Assembly: GCA_965248155.1 (NCBI GenBank)
Contig: CBDFIO010000002.1
Span: 1,798,001-1,862,000, forward strand
DNA: 64,000 nt
Direction: 5' to 3'
From: RFSX01 sp965248155
GTDB lineage: Bacteria > Bacteroidota > Bacteroidia > Chitinophagales > Saprospiraceae
Shown here: in pieces, positions 18,602 to 27,575 of the stretch
How positions within the stretch are numbered: the first letter of the stretch is position 1
How the letters are laid out: the number at the start of each line of letters is the position of its first letter
Position numbers and translations under genes: made by a program
Notes under the pieces: model-generated
The model's database searches: none
What the model saw: only the letters and a program-made list of their open reading frames with translations
What the model was told of the DNA's origin: nothing

Positions 18602-20532
18602 ACGTTTTTGTTGACTTTAATAGGGAACTCCTCAGAAAGCTCTTCAATCCATTTTAGTTCAAGGAAATCCTGATAATCTGCTATGACATATCCTCGTGCC
18701 TCATTAAGTGTTTTGGCTCGAGGTTTAACCATCTCAATAAATTTGTAAAAATTTGCTGACTTTTCATCCATTTTAAGCTCGCTTAATGCTCCGTCTTTAA
18801 AGCGCAAAGCAGCAATAAGTTTATCACCTTTATCCAATATGGATTCTTCGTAATGCATTTTTATTCCTTCTGCAGATTCATATTTTTTGATCAATTTTTC
18901 ATGATCTTTCTTTTGCGCATATCTATATATACCGATAATATTTTGAGGGTTATCAGCTTGTAAAGTATATTTCATGACCTTAACTCTTTCTGGCCATTTG
19001 TACTCTTGGTTTGTATTGTTGAAGAAATGCCTTAAGCCTGAAGTGTCTTGTGATGCTTTATCCCAAACTTCTTTTTTTGTGATTTCAAAAAGAAGTATTC
19101 CCTCACTGTATTCTCTCATTAAGGATTTAAAATCAGGGTATTTTGATTCGAGATTTTTTTCTTCGAATTCCATTACCTTCTCATCCACGTATTTATTATA
19201 TAGCTCAGAGATTGCCTCTTCAAAAGATTTGATTTTGTTAAACTTCAAGCGATCTTTTATGCTTTTTTTCACAAAATTGCTGAACTCAACAAGCTTATAA
19301 TCCTGTCCGTCTAATTCAAATAATTTTACATTTTCATCAAAACTTGGTGCGTTCCATTTATAGCTAAAAAAGTCATCATTAAGTTTGCTGTAAAAAAGTT
19401 TGAGCGCCTCTTGATTTTCACTAAAATTAGCCGACTTCTTTACATCTTCAATCAGTTTTTTTTCTGCAATAGAGAACCTGTCATGGTTGGTAATTTTTGC
19501 TTTAATTCTTTTTTTAAGAACATCCACATTTGAGTTGTCCCGTTTATTGATACGCTTTAAAATGTGATATCCAATTTCTGTTTCAATGGGTTGAGAATAC
19601 TCATTATCATTTTTAAGAGCAAATGCTCCATCTTCAAATGCAGTTTCATATTGGTTTATACCTATGTAACCCAGGTATCCTCCTTTGCCTTTGGTCTTTG
19701 TATCTTCAGAAAACTTGGCCGCCATATTCTCATAATTCCGACCCTTTACCAATAATCCGTGAATAGAATCTACCAAAATTTTCGTTTCACTTAAGTTCCT
19801 TTTTAAGGATTTCTTTCTGATTAATATATGTGCAATTTCCACTTGACCCCTGGCAGGTCTCTTTTTGGACACCTTGATAATATGGTAGCCCATTTTCGAT
19901 TTCAGAGGTTCCGAAAACTCTCCAACCGGAGTGTTATACATTGCATTTTCAAATTCATAAAATCCATCTGGTAATGGAGCAGTATAATAACCTACATATC
20001 CATCTCTTTTTGCTGAGGATTTGTCTTCTGAAAGTGTTTTAGCGACTAAGTCAAACTGAACACCTTCTATAAGTCTTTTGTGGATTTCATTGATTTTTGA
20101 AACAGCGCCTTGCTTTTTGATATCTGTTGATTTAGCATCTGCAGAAACAAATATGTGGCTGAGTTCCACATCGGTTTTCATTCGACTTACTATTTCGTTA
20201 ACAAGTCTGTCGTTTATTTCTTTATCGCTTAAATAGGATTTGGCCAATTGCTTTCTATATCCTGCTAGCTCATCTTGGAGACTTTTTACGGTATCCAATC
20301 CATTTTCTTTTGCCTTATGAACTTTTAATTTGAATTTTTTATAGAGATCCAAATACTCATGAACACTTTGTTTGCTGTAGTCAGCATTCTTAGCGTTGTT
20401 TTTCTGATATATATATTTAAATTCAGAGAGATAGACCTTCTCATTATCTACAGTAAAAAGTATTGGATCTTTCTTCTGTGCGTAAACTGAGCTACAGAAA
20501 ACAAATGAAACCAATAAAACAAGCAATCTCAT
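18580..20532 (-). CDS. exported double-parvulin peptidyl-prolyl isomerase (PpiD/SurA-like)
   Basis: A 650-residue periplasmic chaperone with signal peptide (LLVLLVSFVFCSSVYAQ). An N-terminal helical region (LDLYKKFKLKVHKAKENG) leads to two PPIC domains: the first with ELSHIFVS, LSEDKSSAKRDGYVGYY and KMGYHIIKV; the second with EIAHILIR, FSEDTKTKGKGGYLGYI and EIGYHILKR. A third, long helical and mixed region (about 370-650) follows. It should assist folding of exported proteins. First gene of the three-gene chaperone operon; it follows the alr end of murF-alr by 56 bases. Start ATG 20532. Confidence 0.9.
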   Translation of the reverse strand: MRLLVLLVSFVFCSSVYAQKKDPILFTVDNEKVYLSEFKYIYQKNNAKNADYSKQSVHEYLDLYKKFKLKVHKAKENGLDTVKSLQDELAGYRKQLAKSYLSDKEINDRLVNEIVSRMKTDVELSHIFVSADAKSTDIKKQGAVSKINEIHKRLIEGVQFDLVAKTLSEDKSSAKRDGYVGYYTAPLPDGFYEFENAMYNTPVGEFSEPLKSKMGYHIIKVSKKRPARGQVEIAHILIRKKSLKRNLSETKILVDSIHGLLVKGRNYENMAAKFSEDTKTKGKGGYLGYIGINQYETAFEDGAFALKNDNEYSQPIETEIGYHILKRINKRDNSNVDVLKKRIKAKITNHDRFSIAEKKLIEDVKKSANFSENQEALKLFYSKLNDDFFSYKWNAPSFDENVKLFELDGQDYKLVEFSNFVKKSIKDRLKFNKIKSFEEAISELYNKYVDEKVMEFEEKNLESKYPDFKSLMREYSEGILLFEITKKEVWDKASQDTSGLRHFFNNTNQEYKWPERVKVMKYTLQADNPQNIIGIYRYAQKKDHEKLIKKYESAEGIKMHYEESILDKGDKLIAALRFKDGALSELKMDEKSANFYKFIEMVKPRAKTLNEARGYVIADYQDFLELKWIEELSEEFPIKVNKNVLKSIIK

Positions 20533-20588
20533 GACCTATAATTTTGCACAAAAATAACAAATACAGTTTAGGAAAACCTGAACCGTTT

Positions 20589-23048
20589 TTACTTATGAAT
20601 ATAAACTCTTTTAACGCGTGGGGCAATCCTACTTATTATCTCATATGAAATTGTTTCGCAAACAAGGGCAAGTTTTTTGATATCTAAATTTTTATCGAAA
20701 ACGATAGCTTCATCTCCAATTTTGATATTTTCAGACGAACTTATATCGATCATACTTACATCCATACATATATTACCTATCGTTGGGTAAAGTTGATCAT
20801 TAAGCAATACTGAATAATTACCATTACCGGCTTTGCGCATTAGGCCATCGGCGTATCCGATGCTAATAACTGCTATTTTAGTTGTTTTGTGGACTGTTCC
20901 GGAACGTCCATATCCCGTACTTTCGTTTTCCTGAATTGTTTTTATCTGTAAAATTTGCGCTTTTAAACAATGTGCTTTTTCCAGTTGATCTTGAATGGAA
21001 TTGGTCTCATCAATTCCGTATAAGCCTAATCCCAGTCGGACCATATTAAATTGAAATTGTGGGAATCGTATTATTCCTCCTGTATTCAAAATATGTTTGT
21101 CTGGTGTATAATCTAAAGCAGATTCAATCACTTTGCAGGTAGATATGTAGTTGCTCACCTGAGTTTTAGTAAAATCATCATGCTCTTTATTTTCACTAGA
21201 AGCCAAATGAGAAAACATTGATTTTACGGTAATGAACTTCGATTGTTTTAGTAATATAATCAGTTGCTGAAGTTCATCGGACATAAATCCAAGCCTGTGC
21301 ATTCCGGATTCAATTTTTAAATGAATCTTTAGTTCTCGCTGAATCTTATTTGAGAATTCTATTAATCTATTTAGCAAATTAATTGAATAGACTTCTGGTT
21401 CAAGATCATACTTCCAAAGCAAGTCTAGATTTTCATTTTGAATATTAAAAATCATTATAGGTAATGAGCACCCAGATTGTCTGATTTTTACTGCTTCATC
21501 CAATAAAGCAACAGCTAAATAGTCCACATTTTTTGATTCCAAAAAACGAGCGAGTTGTATGCTCCCACTTCCATAAGCTTCAGCCTTTATAACACACATT
21601 ATTTTACCATCTTTTTGTAAATGTGATCTGTAAAATCTTAAGTTATGCTCTAAGGCATTAAAATCTGTTTCTAAAACTGTCTGATGCGCTTGAAGTGATA
21701 ATTTTTCAAATATATCTTCGAAATGAAATCTTCTTGCACCTTTAATGAGTATGCAAGAATTCGATAATTCGGAGAAATCAAATTCCAAAAGACATTCGTT
21801 GGTGGTATTATATGATTGGCTTACATCAGCATCAAAATAGGCTAATGCTTGGGCATTAAAACCGATTAATATCAACTTAAATAGCTTATGGGATTTTAAT
21901 AAAGCAGATATCGATTTGTATAATTCTGATTTATTCTTCTGTTGCTCGAAACCTGATAAAAACAAAACCTTACTCATATTCCGACTATACTGATCCAAAT
22001 ATTCGAGGCCTAAATTCATGGAAGACATATCTAAAGAATAGCTGTCATTAATAAGTAAACAATTATTCAAGCCTTCTTTGATTTCTAATCTCTTTGATAT
22101 AGAAGACAGTTGATTAATTTGGGTTTGAATTTCTTCTATTGACCAGTTATCCAATATTAGAAATGATATTACGTGAAGACAGTTATTGATCAGATGGTCA
22201 TTAATGAAAGGTATAGAGAGTTCAAGATTTTGACCTTTATATATTAGGTGACAATGGGAATAGCTTTTATGTTTGACTAAAGTTGCCACTTTTATATCTG
22301 CATTTTCATTCTGACCCCAAGAGATGCTGGTTTCAGGATATTTATTTTTAAAGGCAGAAGAAACAAGAGGATCGTCACCGTCGTAAATGATTTGCTTGCA
22401 AGAACTAAAAAGCTTTAGTTTTTCATTTAGCTTCTGTTCCATTGACTCAAAACCTGAATCATGAGCATCCCCAATATTGCTAAATATTCCAAAATCACTA
22501 TTAATTGTTTTCTGATGATTGATCATTTCATCAGATTCTGAAATTCCTGCTTCAAATATGGCAATTTGATGATCTTCATTGAGTAAGAGTACTGACAAAG
22601 GAACCCCTAATTGTGAATTATAGCTTAAGGGATTTTTGCAAACATTGTATTTCGAATCAAGACAATCCGAAAGCCACTCTTTTATTATAGTTTTTCCATT
22701 ACTTCCGGCTATTGCAACAATTGGGAGGCTAAATTTTTTTCGGTGATGTTGTGCAAGCTTTTGAAGTGCTAGGACAGAGTGATCTACCTTTATAAAACTT
22801 GAATCAGTATAACTATCAAGCTTCAGTTTATTTTGAATAATAAAATTTCTCACACCTTTATCATAAGCATCTCTTATATACTTATGGCCATCATTTGAAG
22901 TGCTTTGAATGGCTATGAAAAGCGTATTGTCTCCTGTATTTATTTTGCGTGAATCAAATGCGACATTGGTAATTTCTGCATTATTAGCAGCTTGGGAAAG
23001 TATTTGCCCATTAATTATAGTTGATATTTCTGAAACGTTATAATTCAT
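20589..23048 (-). CDS. murF-alr: bifunctional MurF / alanine racemase fusion
   Basis: An 819-residue fusion. The N-terminal half is UDP-MurNAc-tripeptide:D-alanyl-D-alanine ligase, with the ATP loop AIAGSNGKT near residue 117 and NPLSYNSQLGVPLS. The C-terminal half, from about residue 455, is a PLP alanine racemase: CVIKAEAYGSG carries the PLP lysine (about residue 488), and GYGRSGTV, ISIGYADG and NICMDVSMID are family motifs with the catalytic Tyr. The protein thus makes D-Ala and joins D-Ala-D-Ala to the cell-wall precursor. This fusion is common in Bacteroidota. ATG 23048 overlaps the purD stop (TGATG); a GTG one codon upstream is less likely. Confidence 0.95.
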   Translation of the reverse strand: MNYNVSEISTIINGQILSQAANNAEITNVAFDSRKINTGDNTLFIAIQSTSNDGHKYIRDAYDKGVRNFIIQNKLKLDSYTDSSFIKVDHSVLALQKLAQHHRKKFSLPIVAIAGSNGKTIIKEWLSDCLDSKYNVCKNPLSYNSQLGVPLSVLLLNEDHQIAIFEAGISESDEMINHQKTINSDFGIFSNIGDAHDSGFESMEQKLNEKLKLFSSCKQIIYDGDDPLVSSAFKNKYPETSISWGQNENADIKVATLVKHKSYSHCHLIYKGQNLELSIPFINDHLINNCLHVISFLILDNWSIEEIQTQINQLSSISKRLEIKEGLNNCLLINDSYSLDMSSMNLGLEYLDQYSRNMSKVLFLSGFEQQKNKSELYKSISALLKSHKLFKLILIGFNAQALAYFDADVSQSYNTTNECLLEFDFSELSNSCILIKGARRFHFEDIFEKLSLQAHQTVLETDFNALEHNLRFYRSHLQKDGKIMCVIKAEAYGSGSIQLARFLESKNVDYLAVALLDEAVKIRQSGCSLPIMIFNIQNENLDLLWKYDLEPEVYSINLLNRLIEFSNKIQRELKIHLKIESGMHRLGFMSDELQQLIILLKQSKFITVKSMFSHLASSENKEHDDFTKTQVSNYISTCKVIESALDYTPDKHILNTGGIIRFPQFQFNMVRLGLGLYGIDETNSIQDQLEKAHCLKAQILQIKTIQENESTGYGRSGTVHKTTKIAVISIGYADGLMRKAGNGNYSVLLNDQLYPTIGNICMDVSMIDISSSENIKIGDEAIVFDKNLDIKKLALVCETISYEIISRIAPRVKRVYIHK

Positions 23049-24307
23049 CACAAATCGAAACCAATATCCTTTCTATAATTTTGATTTTCAAATTTTATAT
23101 CATCAATTGTATTGAGGGATTGATTTAAAGCGTCTTGGAGGTGATTGGCCATGCTCGTCACTGCAATTACTCGTCCCCCATTGGTAAGCAATTTCCCATT
23201 TCCGTATTTTGTCCCTGCATGAAATAAAATGCTATCATTTTCAGAATCAAGAATTTTTATCTCTTTATTTTTTTCATATTTCTCCGGATAGCCTCCGGAT
23301 ACTAACATGATTGTTGCAGCTGATCGATTATCAATTTTAATGTCAACTTCATTCAGATTGCCATTGATCAAAGCTTCAAAAATATCAACAAGATCATTTT
23401 TTATTCTAGGTAAGACAACTTCTGTTTCAGGATCACCAAGTCGACAATTATATTCTATTACATAAGGTTCATCCCTTACAACGATAAGGCCTAAAAATAT
23501 GAAGCCATGATATTTATAATCTCTTTTTTGTAATCCTTGGATTGTAGGCTCAACAATTTTGGAAATTACTTTTTCCATAAGCGATTCATCTACAAAAGGA
23601 ACAGGAGAAACAGCCCCCATTCCGCCGGTATTGAGTCCAGTGTCTCCTTCTCCTATTCGCTTGTAATCCTTAGCTATAGGTAGAACCTTATAACTTTTTC
23701 CATCTGTAAGAACGAATACGGAGAATTCAATACCATCCAAAAATTCTTCTATAACAACTTTTTCAGAAGCATTTCCGAACTGACCTTCTAACATTGTTTT
23801 TAAAGCAATCTTCGCTTCATGTTTATCTTCAATAATTAGAACTCCTTTACCAGCGGCCAATCCATCCGCCTTTAAAACGATATTGTCATTTTGTTGATCA
23901 ATATAACTGTATCCTTCTTCAATATTGGAGCTTTGAATTGTTATGTATCCAGCAGTTGGAATATCAAACTCAGACATAAATTTGTTAGCAAAATCTTTCG
24001 AACCTTCCAATTGAGAAGATAATTGAGAAGGACCAATAACATGTACTTTATGATTAATAAAGAAATCAAAAACACCCTTTACCAATGGAGCTTCTGGACC
24101 TACTATTAGGATATCTATGTTAAATTGTTCCACACAAGTTTGGATAGCAGGAAAATCCAATATATCAAGATCTATATTTTGACCCAATGATTTCGTTCCA
24201 GCATTGCCGGGAGCTATAAAGAGATTTCCGCACTTATTGCTCTGCTTCACTTTCCAAGCTAAAGTATGTTCTCTACCTCCGCTTCCTAAAATCAGTATAT
24301 TATACAT
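23048..24307 (-). CDS. purD: phosphoribosylamine-glycine ligase
   Basis: A 419-residue ATP-grasp enzyme of purine synthesis that joins phosphoribosylamine and glycine. The N-terminal GSGGREHTLAWK and GPEAPLVKGVFD are signature PurD motifs; the ATP-grasp domain shows VLKADGLAAGKGV, VVIEEFLDGIEFSVF, DYKRIGEGDTGLNTGGMGAVSP and YNCRLGDPETEVVLPR. Length is normal. It is the first gene of a two-gene unit with murF-alr (stop and start overlap by one base). Start ATG 24307. Confidence 0.97.
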   Translation of the reverse strand: MYNILILGSGGREHTLAWKVKQSNKCGNLFIAPGNAGTKSLGQNIDLDILDFPAIQTCVEQFNIDILIVGPEAPLVKGVFDFFINHKVHVIGPSQLSSQLEGSKDFANKFMSEFDIPTAGYITIQSSNIEEGYSYIDQQNDNIVLKADGLAAGKGVLIIEDKHEAKIALKTMLEGQFGNASEKVVIEEFLDGIEFSVFVLTDGKSYKVLPIAKDYKRIGEGDTGLNTGGMGAVSPVPFVDESLMEKVISKIVEPTIQGLQKRDYKYHGFIFLGLIVVRDEPYVIEYNCRLGDPETEVVLPRIKNDLVDIFEALINGNLNEVDIKIDNRSAATIMLVSGGYPEKYEKNKEIKILDSENDSILFHAGTKYGNGKLLTNGGRVIAVTSMANHLQDALNQSLNTIDDIKFENQNYRKDIGFDL

Positions 24308-24446
24308 CCGAGTTTATTGATTCACAACAAAATTAAAATTTATAAGGTGTATTTAGTCGAATTGCAAGGACCAAGACCAGGGTCGTTTCTCTTATTCTGA
24401 GTAGGAATAGATCTTTATGGCACTGATAAAATCTGAATCTACAGAA

Positions 24447-24500
24447 TTAATGCTCTACCGAGAAAGTCGATTCCTCTCTTCCCACACCTGTAATATTCAG
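24447..24500 (-). pseudogene. out-of-frame C-terminal tail of the GH65 gene
   Basis: After the stop of the GH65 gene, the -1 frame reads LNITGVGREESTFSVEH and ends with TAA at 24447-24449. LNITGVG is a fitting last strand for this family. A single missing A in the run at 24501-24505 explains the break, either a real deletion or a homopolymer sequencing error. The remaining bases 24308-24446 hold no gene I can see and should contain the purD promoter. Confidence 0.65.
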
Positions 24501-26467
24501 TTTTTCCAATTTGAGGGGATACTTGTTTTTAATTGAATAACTCCTGAATCATTAATGTCCAATCCCCCAAAACCAAAAAGTACAGCTTGGAGCATCCCAC
24601 CGGCTCCTGTAGCAAAATAGGGGTTTGTCCCACCTGCGGTTTCTGAAATAACGCCAAAGGGAGGAACTTCATTTAACTTGTAGGAATTGGCAAAGATAGC
24701 TGAGGCTTTTTCGCTGTCACCCAATTTATTGTATAGTATGGCAAGAATTGCAAACCCCATAGCAGGTCCATTAGGTGACATCCTCTTCTCATAGTAATCC
24801 AAATCCTTTTTAATTTGATTTTCATCACTTATTAACTTTAAAGGGTAGGATAACAAATTGACATCGGCTTGCTTAATCATTTCTCCATCATAACTTGCAT
24901 GTTCTCTTGTTATGCCATTTTGAAAAGATAAGATTGGAATATTTTCAGCAACATGATTCCAATCAGGATTGACTTTTATTTCCAGTATTTCAGATGCTTG
25001 ACTTGCATATCTAAGTGACAAAATCGCTACTGCATTTGTAAATGCATTGTTATCCACATTTTCTGCCCATTCATCAGCTGCAACCACATTATTGATATCA
25101 TATTGATTGGGGCCATTTCGTTCTACACGACTGGCCCAATAATCTGCAATTTCCTTTAGGACAGGATATCCTCTTTCTTTAAGCCATTGTTTATCCTGGC
25201 TAACTTGATAATATTTCCAGAAAGCCCAGGCCACGCATCCGGTGATATGATGTTCAAATGGTCCTGTCAAAGCCCATACAGGAGTGTCTTCAGAACCATC
25301 ATAAGCCGATTCCCAGGGAAACATGGCACCTTTGAATCCATGTGAAAAAGCATTTTGTTTTGCAGCTTCTAATCTTTCAAATCGATATTCCAAAAGGGAT
25401 CTGGCTATATCAGGTTGCATTAATAATAAAGGAGGATACATCCACAACTCAGTGTCCCAAAAAACATGGCCATTATATCCTAAACCAGAAAGACCCATAG
25501 GAGAAAGACTGTAAGCAGTTCCAGCACGAGAAAATGAATAAAGATGGTATAGAGCAAATCTTATGTCTCTCGTTATTTCATCATCTCCCTCTACAGTAAT
25601 ATTACTTTTCCATAATTCATCCCAAGCGTTATTATGTCTTTTTAGGAGCCGGTCCTTTCCTTCTAAAGCGGCATAAATTGTTAGTCTTTCAGCTTCGTTA
25701 TGTGGGTCTTCGTACTGAGTTGAAGCCACAACAGAAGCAACTATGCTAAACGAATATGATTCTCCGGCTTTTAATTCTTTATGGAATTTAGTCAAGTGCA
25801 TGTTGTAATCCCAGTCTTCATGAATTAACTGAGGCTCATTGCCATGATGTTCATTAAATATAAAACTATTGGATGCAGCAAGTTTTACAGTTCCTGAGGG
25901 GCTCAGACCAACAGAGGTCATTAAAGGGATCTTCACATGTGGTCTGTCAATTTCTGCGTAGTAATTCCTTACATCGTTAAGATGATTTGGGGCTTCAATC
26001 ACAGACATTGGGGCGATCTTAATATCTTCATGGGCGTGAATTTCCATTTCAATTAATGAGGTGTAAGGAAGGTGTCTAAGTGACATTATTTCTGTTTCCA
26101 CGGAGGCTTTATTACCGACATTAAATGAAGTCTTTAATGTCGCTTTTTTCATATCCAGTGTTTGTTGATAATGGGATATATTGTTAATGTCAATTCTTTG
26201 GCCATCTATGTCCAGATTCATATTGACATGATTAAAGACTTTAAGAATGTTGGAAACCCGCCCTCTTTGATAATAATCATAAACTCCATTTAATATAACA
26301 TCGTTAACCTTTAATGGATGAGCTGATGAGACAATGCCCACCATACCATTTGCTACTGTTACACCATAATAATTATCAGGATCAATATCATTTGCTTCAA
26401 CTTGCCAAGGATTTTGTGCGTGAATTGAAATACTTGCTAAGAAAAGTATGAATAGTATTTTTTTCAT
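24497..26467 (-). CDS. exported GH65-family glycosidase with frameshifted C-terminus
   Basis: A 656-residue secreted enzyme (signal ILFILFLASISIHAQ) of glycoside hydrolase family 65, closest in layout to acid trehalase and glucosyl-galactosyl-hydroxylysine glucosidase. Visible family motifs are NGHVFWDTELWMYPP, GFKGAMFPWESA and AADEWAENVDNNAFTN with the likely general-acid Glu. Signal peptide, beta-sandwich N-terminal domain and (alpha/alpha)6 barrel are all present. The frame ends in SNWKN at 24497, while one more A in the A-run (24501-24505) would add 17 residues to a stop at 24447-24449. The loss of a short tail may leave activity intact. It is next to a divergent dehydrogenase gene. Substrate: an alpha-glucoside, by family. 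Confidence 0.85.
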   Translation of the reverse strand: MKKILFILFLASISIHAQNPWQVEANDIDPDNYYGVTVANGMVGIVSSAHPLKVNDVILNGVYDYYQRGRVSNILKVFNHVNMNLDIDGQRIDINNISHYQQTLDMKKATLKTSFNVGNKASVETEIMSLRHLPYTSLIEMEIHAHEDIKIAPMSVIEAPNHLNDVRNYYAEIDRPHVKIPLMTSVGLSPSGTVKLAASNSFIFNEHHGNEPQLIHEDWDYNMHLTKFHKELKAGESYSFSIVASVVASTQYEDPHNEAERLTIYAALEGKDRLLKRHNNAWDELWKSNITVEGDDEITRDIRFALYHLYSFSRAGTAYSLSPMGLSGLGYNGHVFWDTELWMYPPLLLMQPDIARSLLEYRFERLEAAKQNAFSHGFKGAMFPWESAYDGSEDTPVWALTGPFEHHITGCVAWAFWKYYQVSQDKQWLKERGYPVLKEIADYWASRVERNGPNQYDINNVVAADEWAENVDNNAFTNAVAILSLRYASQASEILEIKVNPDWNHVAENIPILSFQNGITREHASYDGEMIKQADVNLLSYPLKLISDENQIKKDLDYYEKRMSPNGPAMGFAILAILYNKLGDSEKASAIFANSYKLNEVPPFGVISETAGGTNPYFATGAGGMLQAVLFGFGGLDINDSGVIQLKTSIPSNWKN

Positions 26468-26517
26468 TCGTTATTTATTACCCTAGAAAATTAGGATTTT
26501 TGTTTGATAACAATAGA

Positions 26518-27456
26518 ATGAAAGGAAAGGTATTAATAACGGACAAGGTTCACAATGTCTTAATCGAAGGATTGTCCAGATTAAATTATCAGCTGATGTA
26601 TGAGCCAGAATTTGATCCAAATCAATTACCAGAATTAATTCCTGAATTAACAGGAATTATCATCAACAGTAAAATAAAAATGACGAAAGCTAAAATTGAT
26701 TTAGCTACTCAGTTGAAGTTTATTGGAAGGTTAGGCTCAGGACTGGAAATTATTGATGTTGAATATGCAAAGGAGAAAGGAATCCATGTATGGAATTCTC
26801 CGGAAGGCAATCGAAATGCAGTGGCAGAACATGCACTTGGGATGCTACTTTGTTTATTGAATAAGTTGATCAAAGCGGATACTGAGATTAGAAATAAAAC
26901 TTGGAAAAGAGAAGAAAATAGAGGAGAAGAATTAAGTGGCAAAACGATTGGAGTTATCGGATTTGGAAATACAGGAAAGTCATTTGTCCGAAAATTGTCA
27001 GGATGGGCACTAGACATTATATATTATGATCCATATGTGTTGGAAACCAAGTCTGAATTCAAGTATATTTGTAAGGTGGGTCTTGAAGAATTGAAAACTA
27101 AATCAGATGTGATTAGTCTTCACGTTCCTTTGACGGATGAAACAAAATGGATGATCGATGAAAATTTTCTGAATCAATGTAAAGATCAGCTTATTTTAGT
27201 CAACACTTCGAGAGGGTCTGTAATTGATACAAGCGACCTTATTGATGCCCTTAAGAAAGGAAAGCTTAAAGGAGCTTGTTTGGATGTTTTCGAAAATGAA
27301 AAACCACATCACTTCACATTCGAAGAAGATCAACTGTATAATGAATTATATACAATGGATAATACTGTATTGAGTCCACATATTGCGGGGTGGACAAAGG
27401 AATCCTTGTATAAAATTGGAGATATTTTATTGTCAAAAATTAGCTCGATTAGTTAG
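26518..27456 (+). CDS. D-2-hydroxyacid dehydrogenase (SerA-like, NAD-binding)
   Basis: A 312-residue D-isomer-specific 2-hydroxyacid dehydrogenase. The NAD motif GVIGFGNTG begins about residue 144. The catalytic set is in place: Arg in NTSRGSVIDT, Glu in DVFENEK and His in SPHIAGWT. There is no ACT domain, so it is not the allosteric form of phosphoglycerate dehydrogenase. Phosphoglycerate or another 2-hydroxyacid could be the substrate. ATG 26518 is chosen over an upstream TTG at 26500. It is divergent from GH65, with 50 bases between the starts. Confidence 0.9.
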   Translation: MKGKVLITDKVHNVLIEGLSRLNYQLMYEPEFDPNQLPELIPELTGIIINSKIKMTKAKIDLATQLKFIGRLGSGLEIIDVEYAKEKGIHVWNSPEGNRNAVAEHALGMLLCLLNKLIKADTEIRNKTWKREENRGEELSGKTIGVIGFGNTGKSFVRKLSGWALDIIYYDPYVLETKSEFKYICKVGLEELKTKSDVISLHVPLTDETKWMIDENFLNQCKDQLILVNTSRGSVIDTSDLIDALKKGKLKGACLDVFENEKPHHFTFEEDQLYNELYTMDNTVLSPHIAGWTKESLYKIGDILLSKISSIS

Positions 27457-27575
27457 AGGGCTATTGTCGACAAATTGACTTCAATTTATTTAAATTTTGT
27501 GAGGCTTCAAATATTTCTTAACATTGTGAGCTTCATTCGAGAAGTATATATTAATTGATACACAAAAGCTAAAAG

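Noticed and set aside
27457..27575. Bacteroidota promoter (TTGACTT and TAAATTTTG) before the TonB receptor
   Set aside because: The -7 element has one extra T and the spacing is unsure, so it is not supportable as a promoter call.
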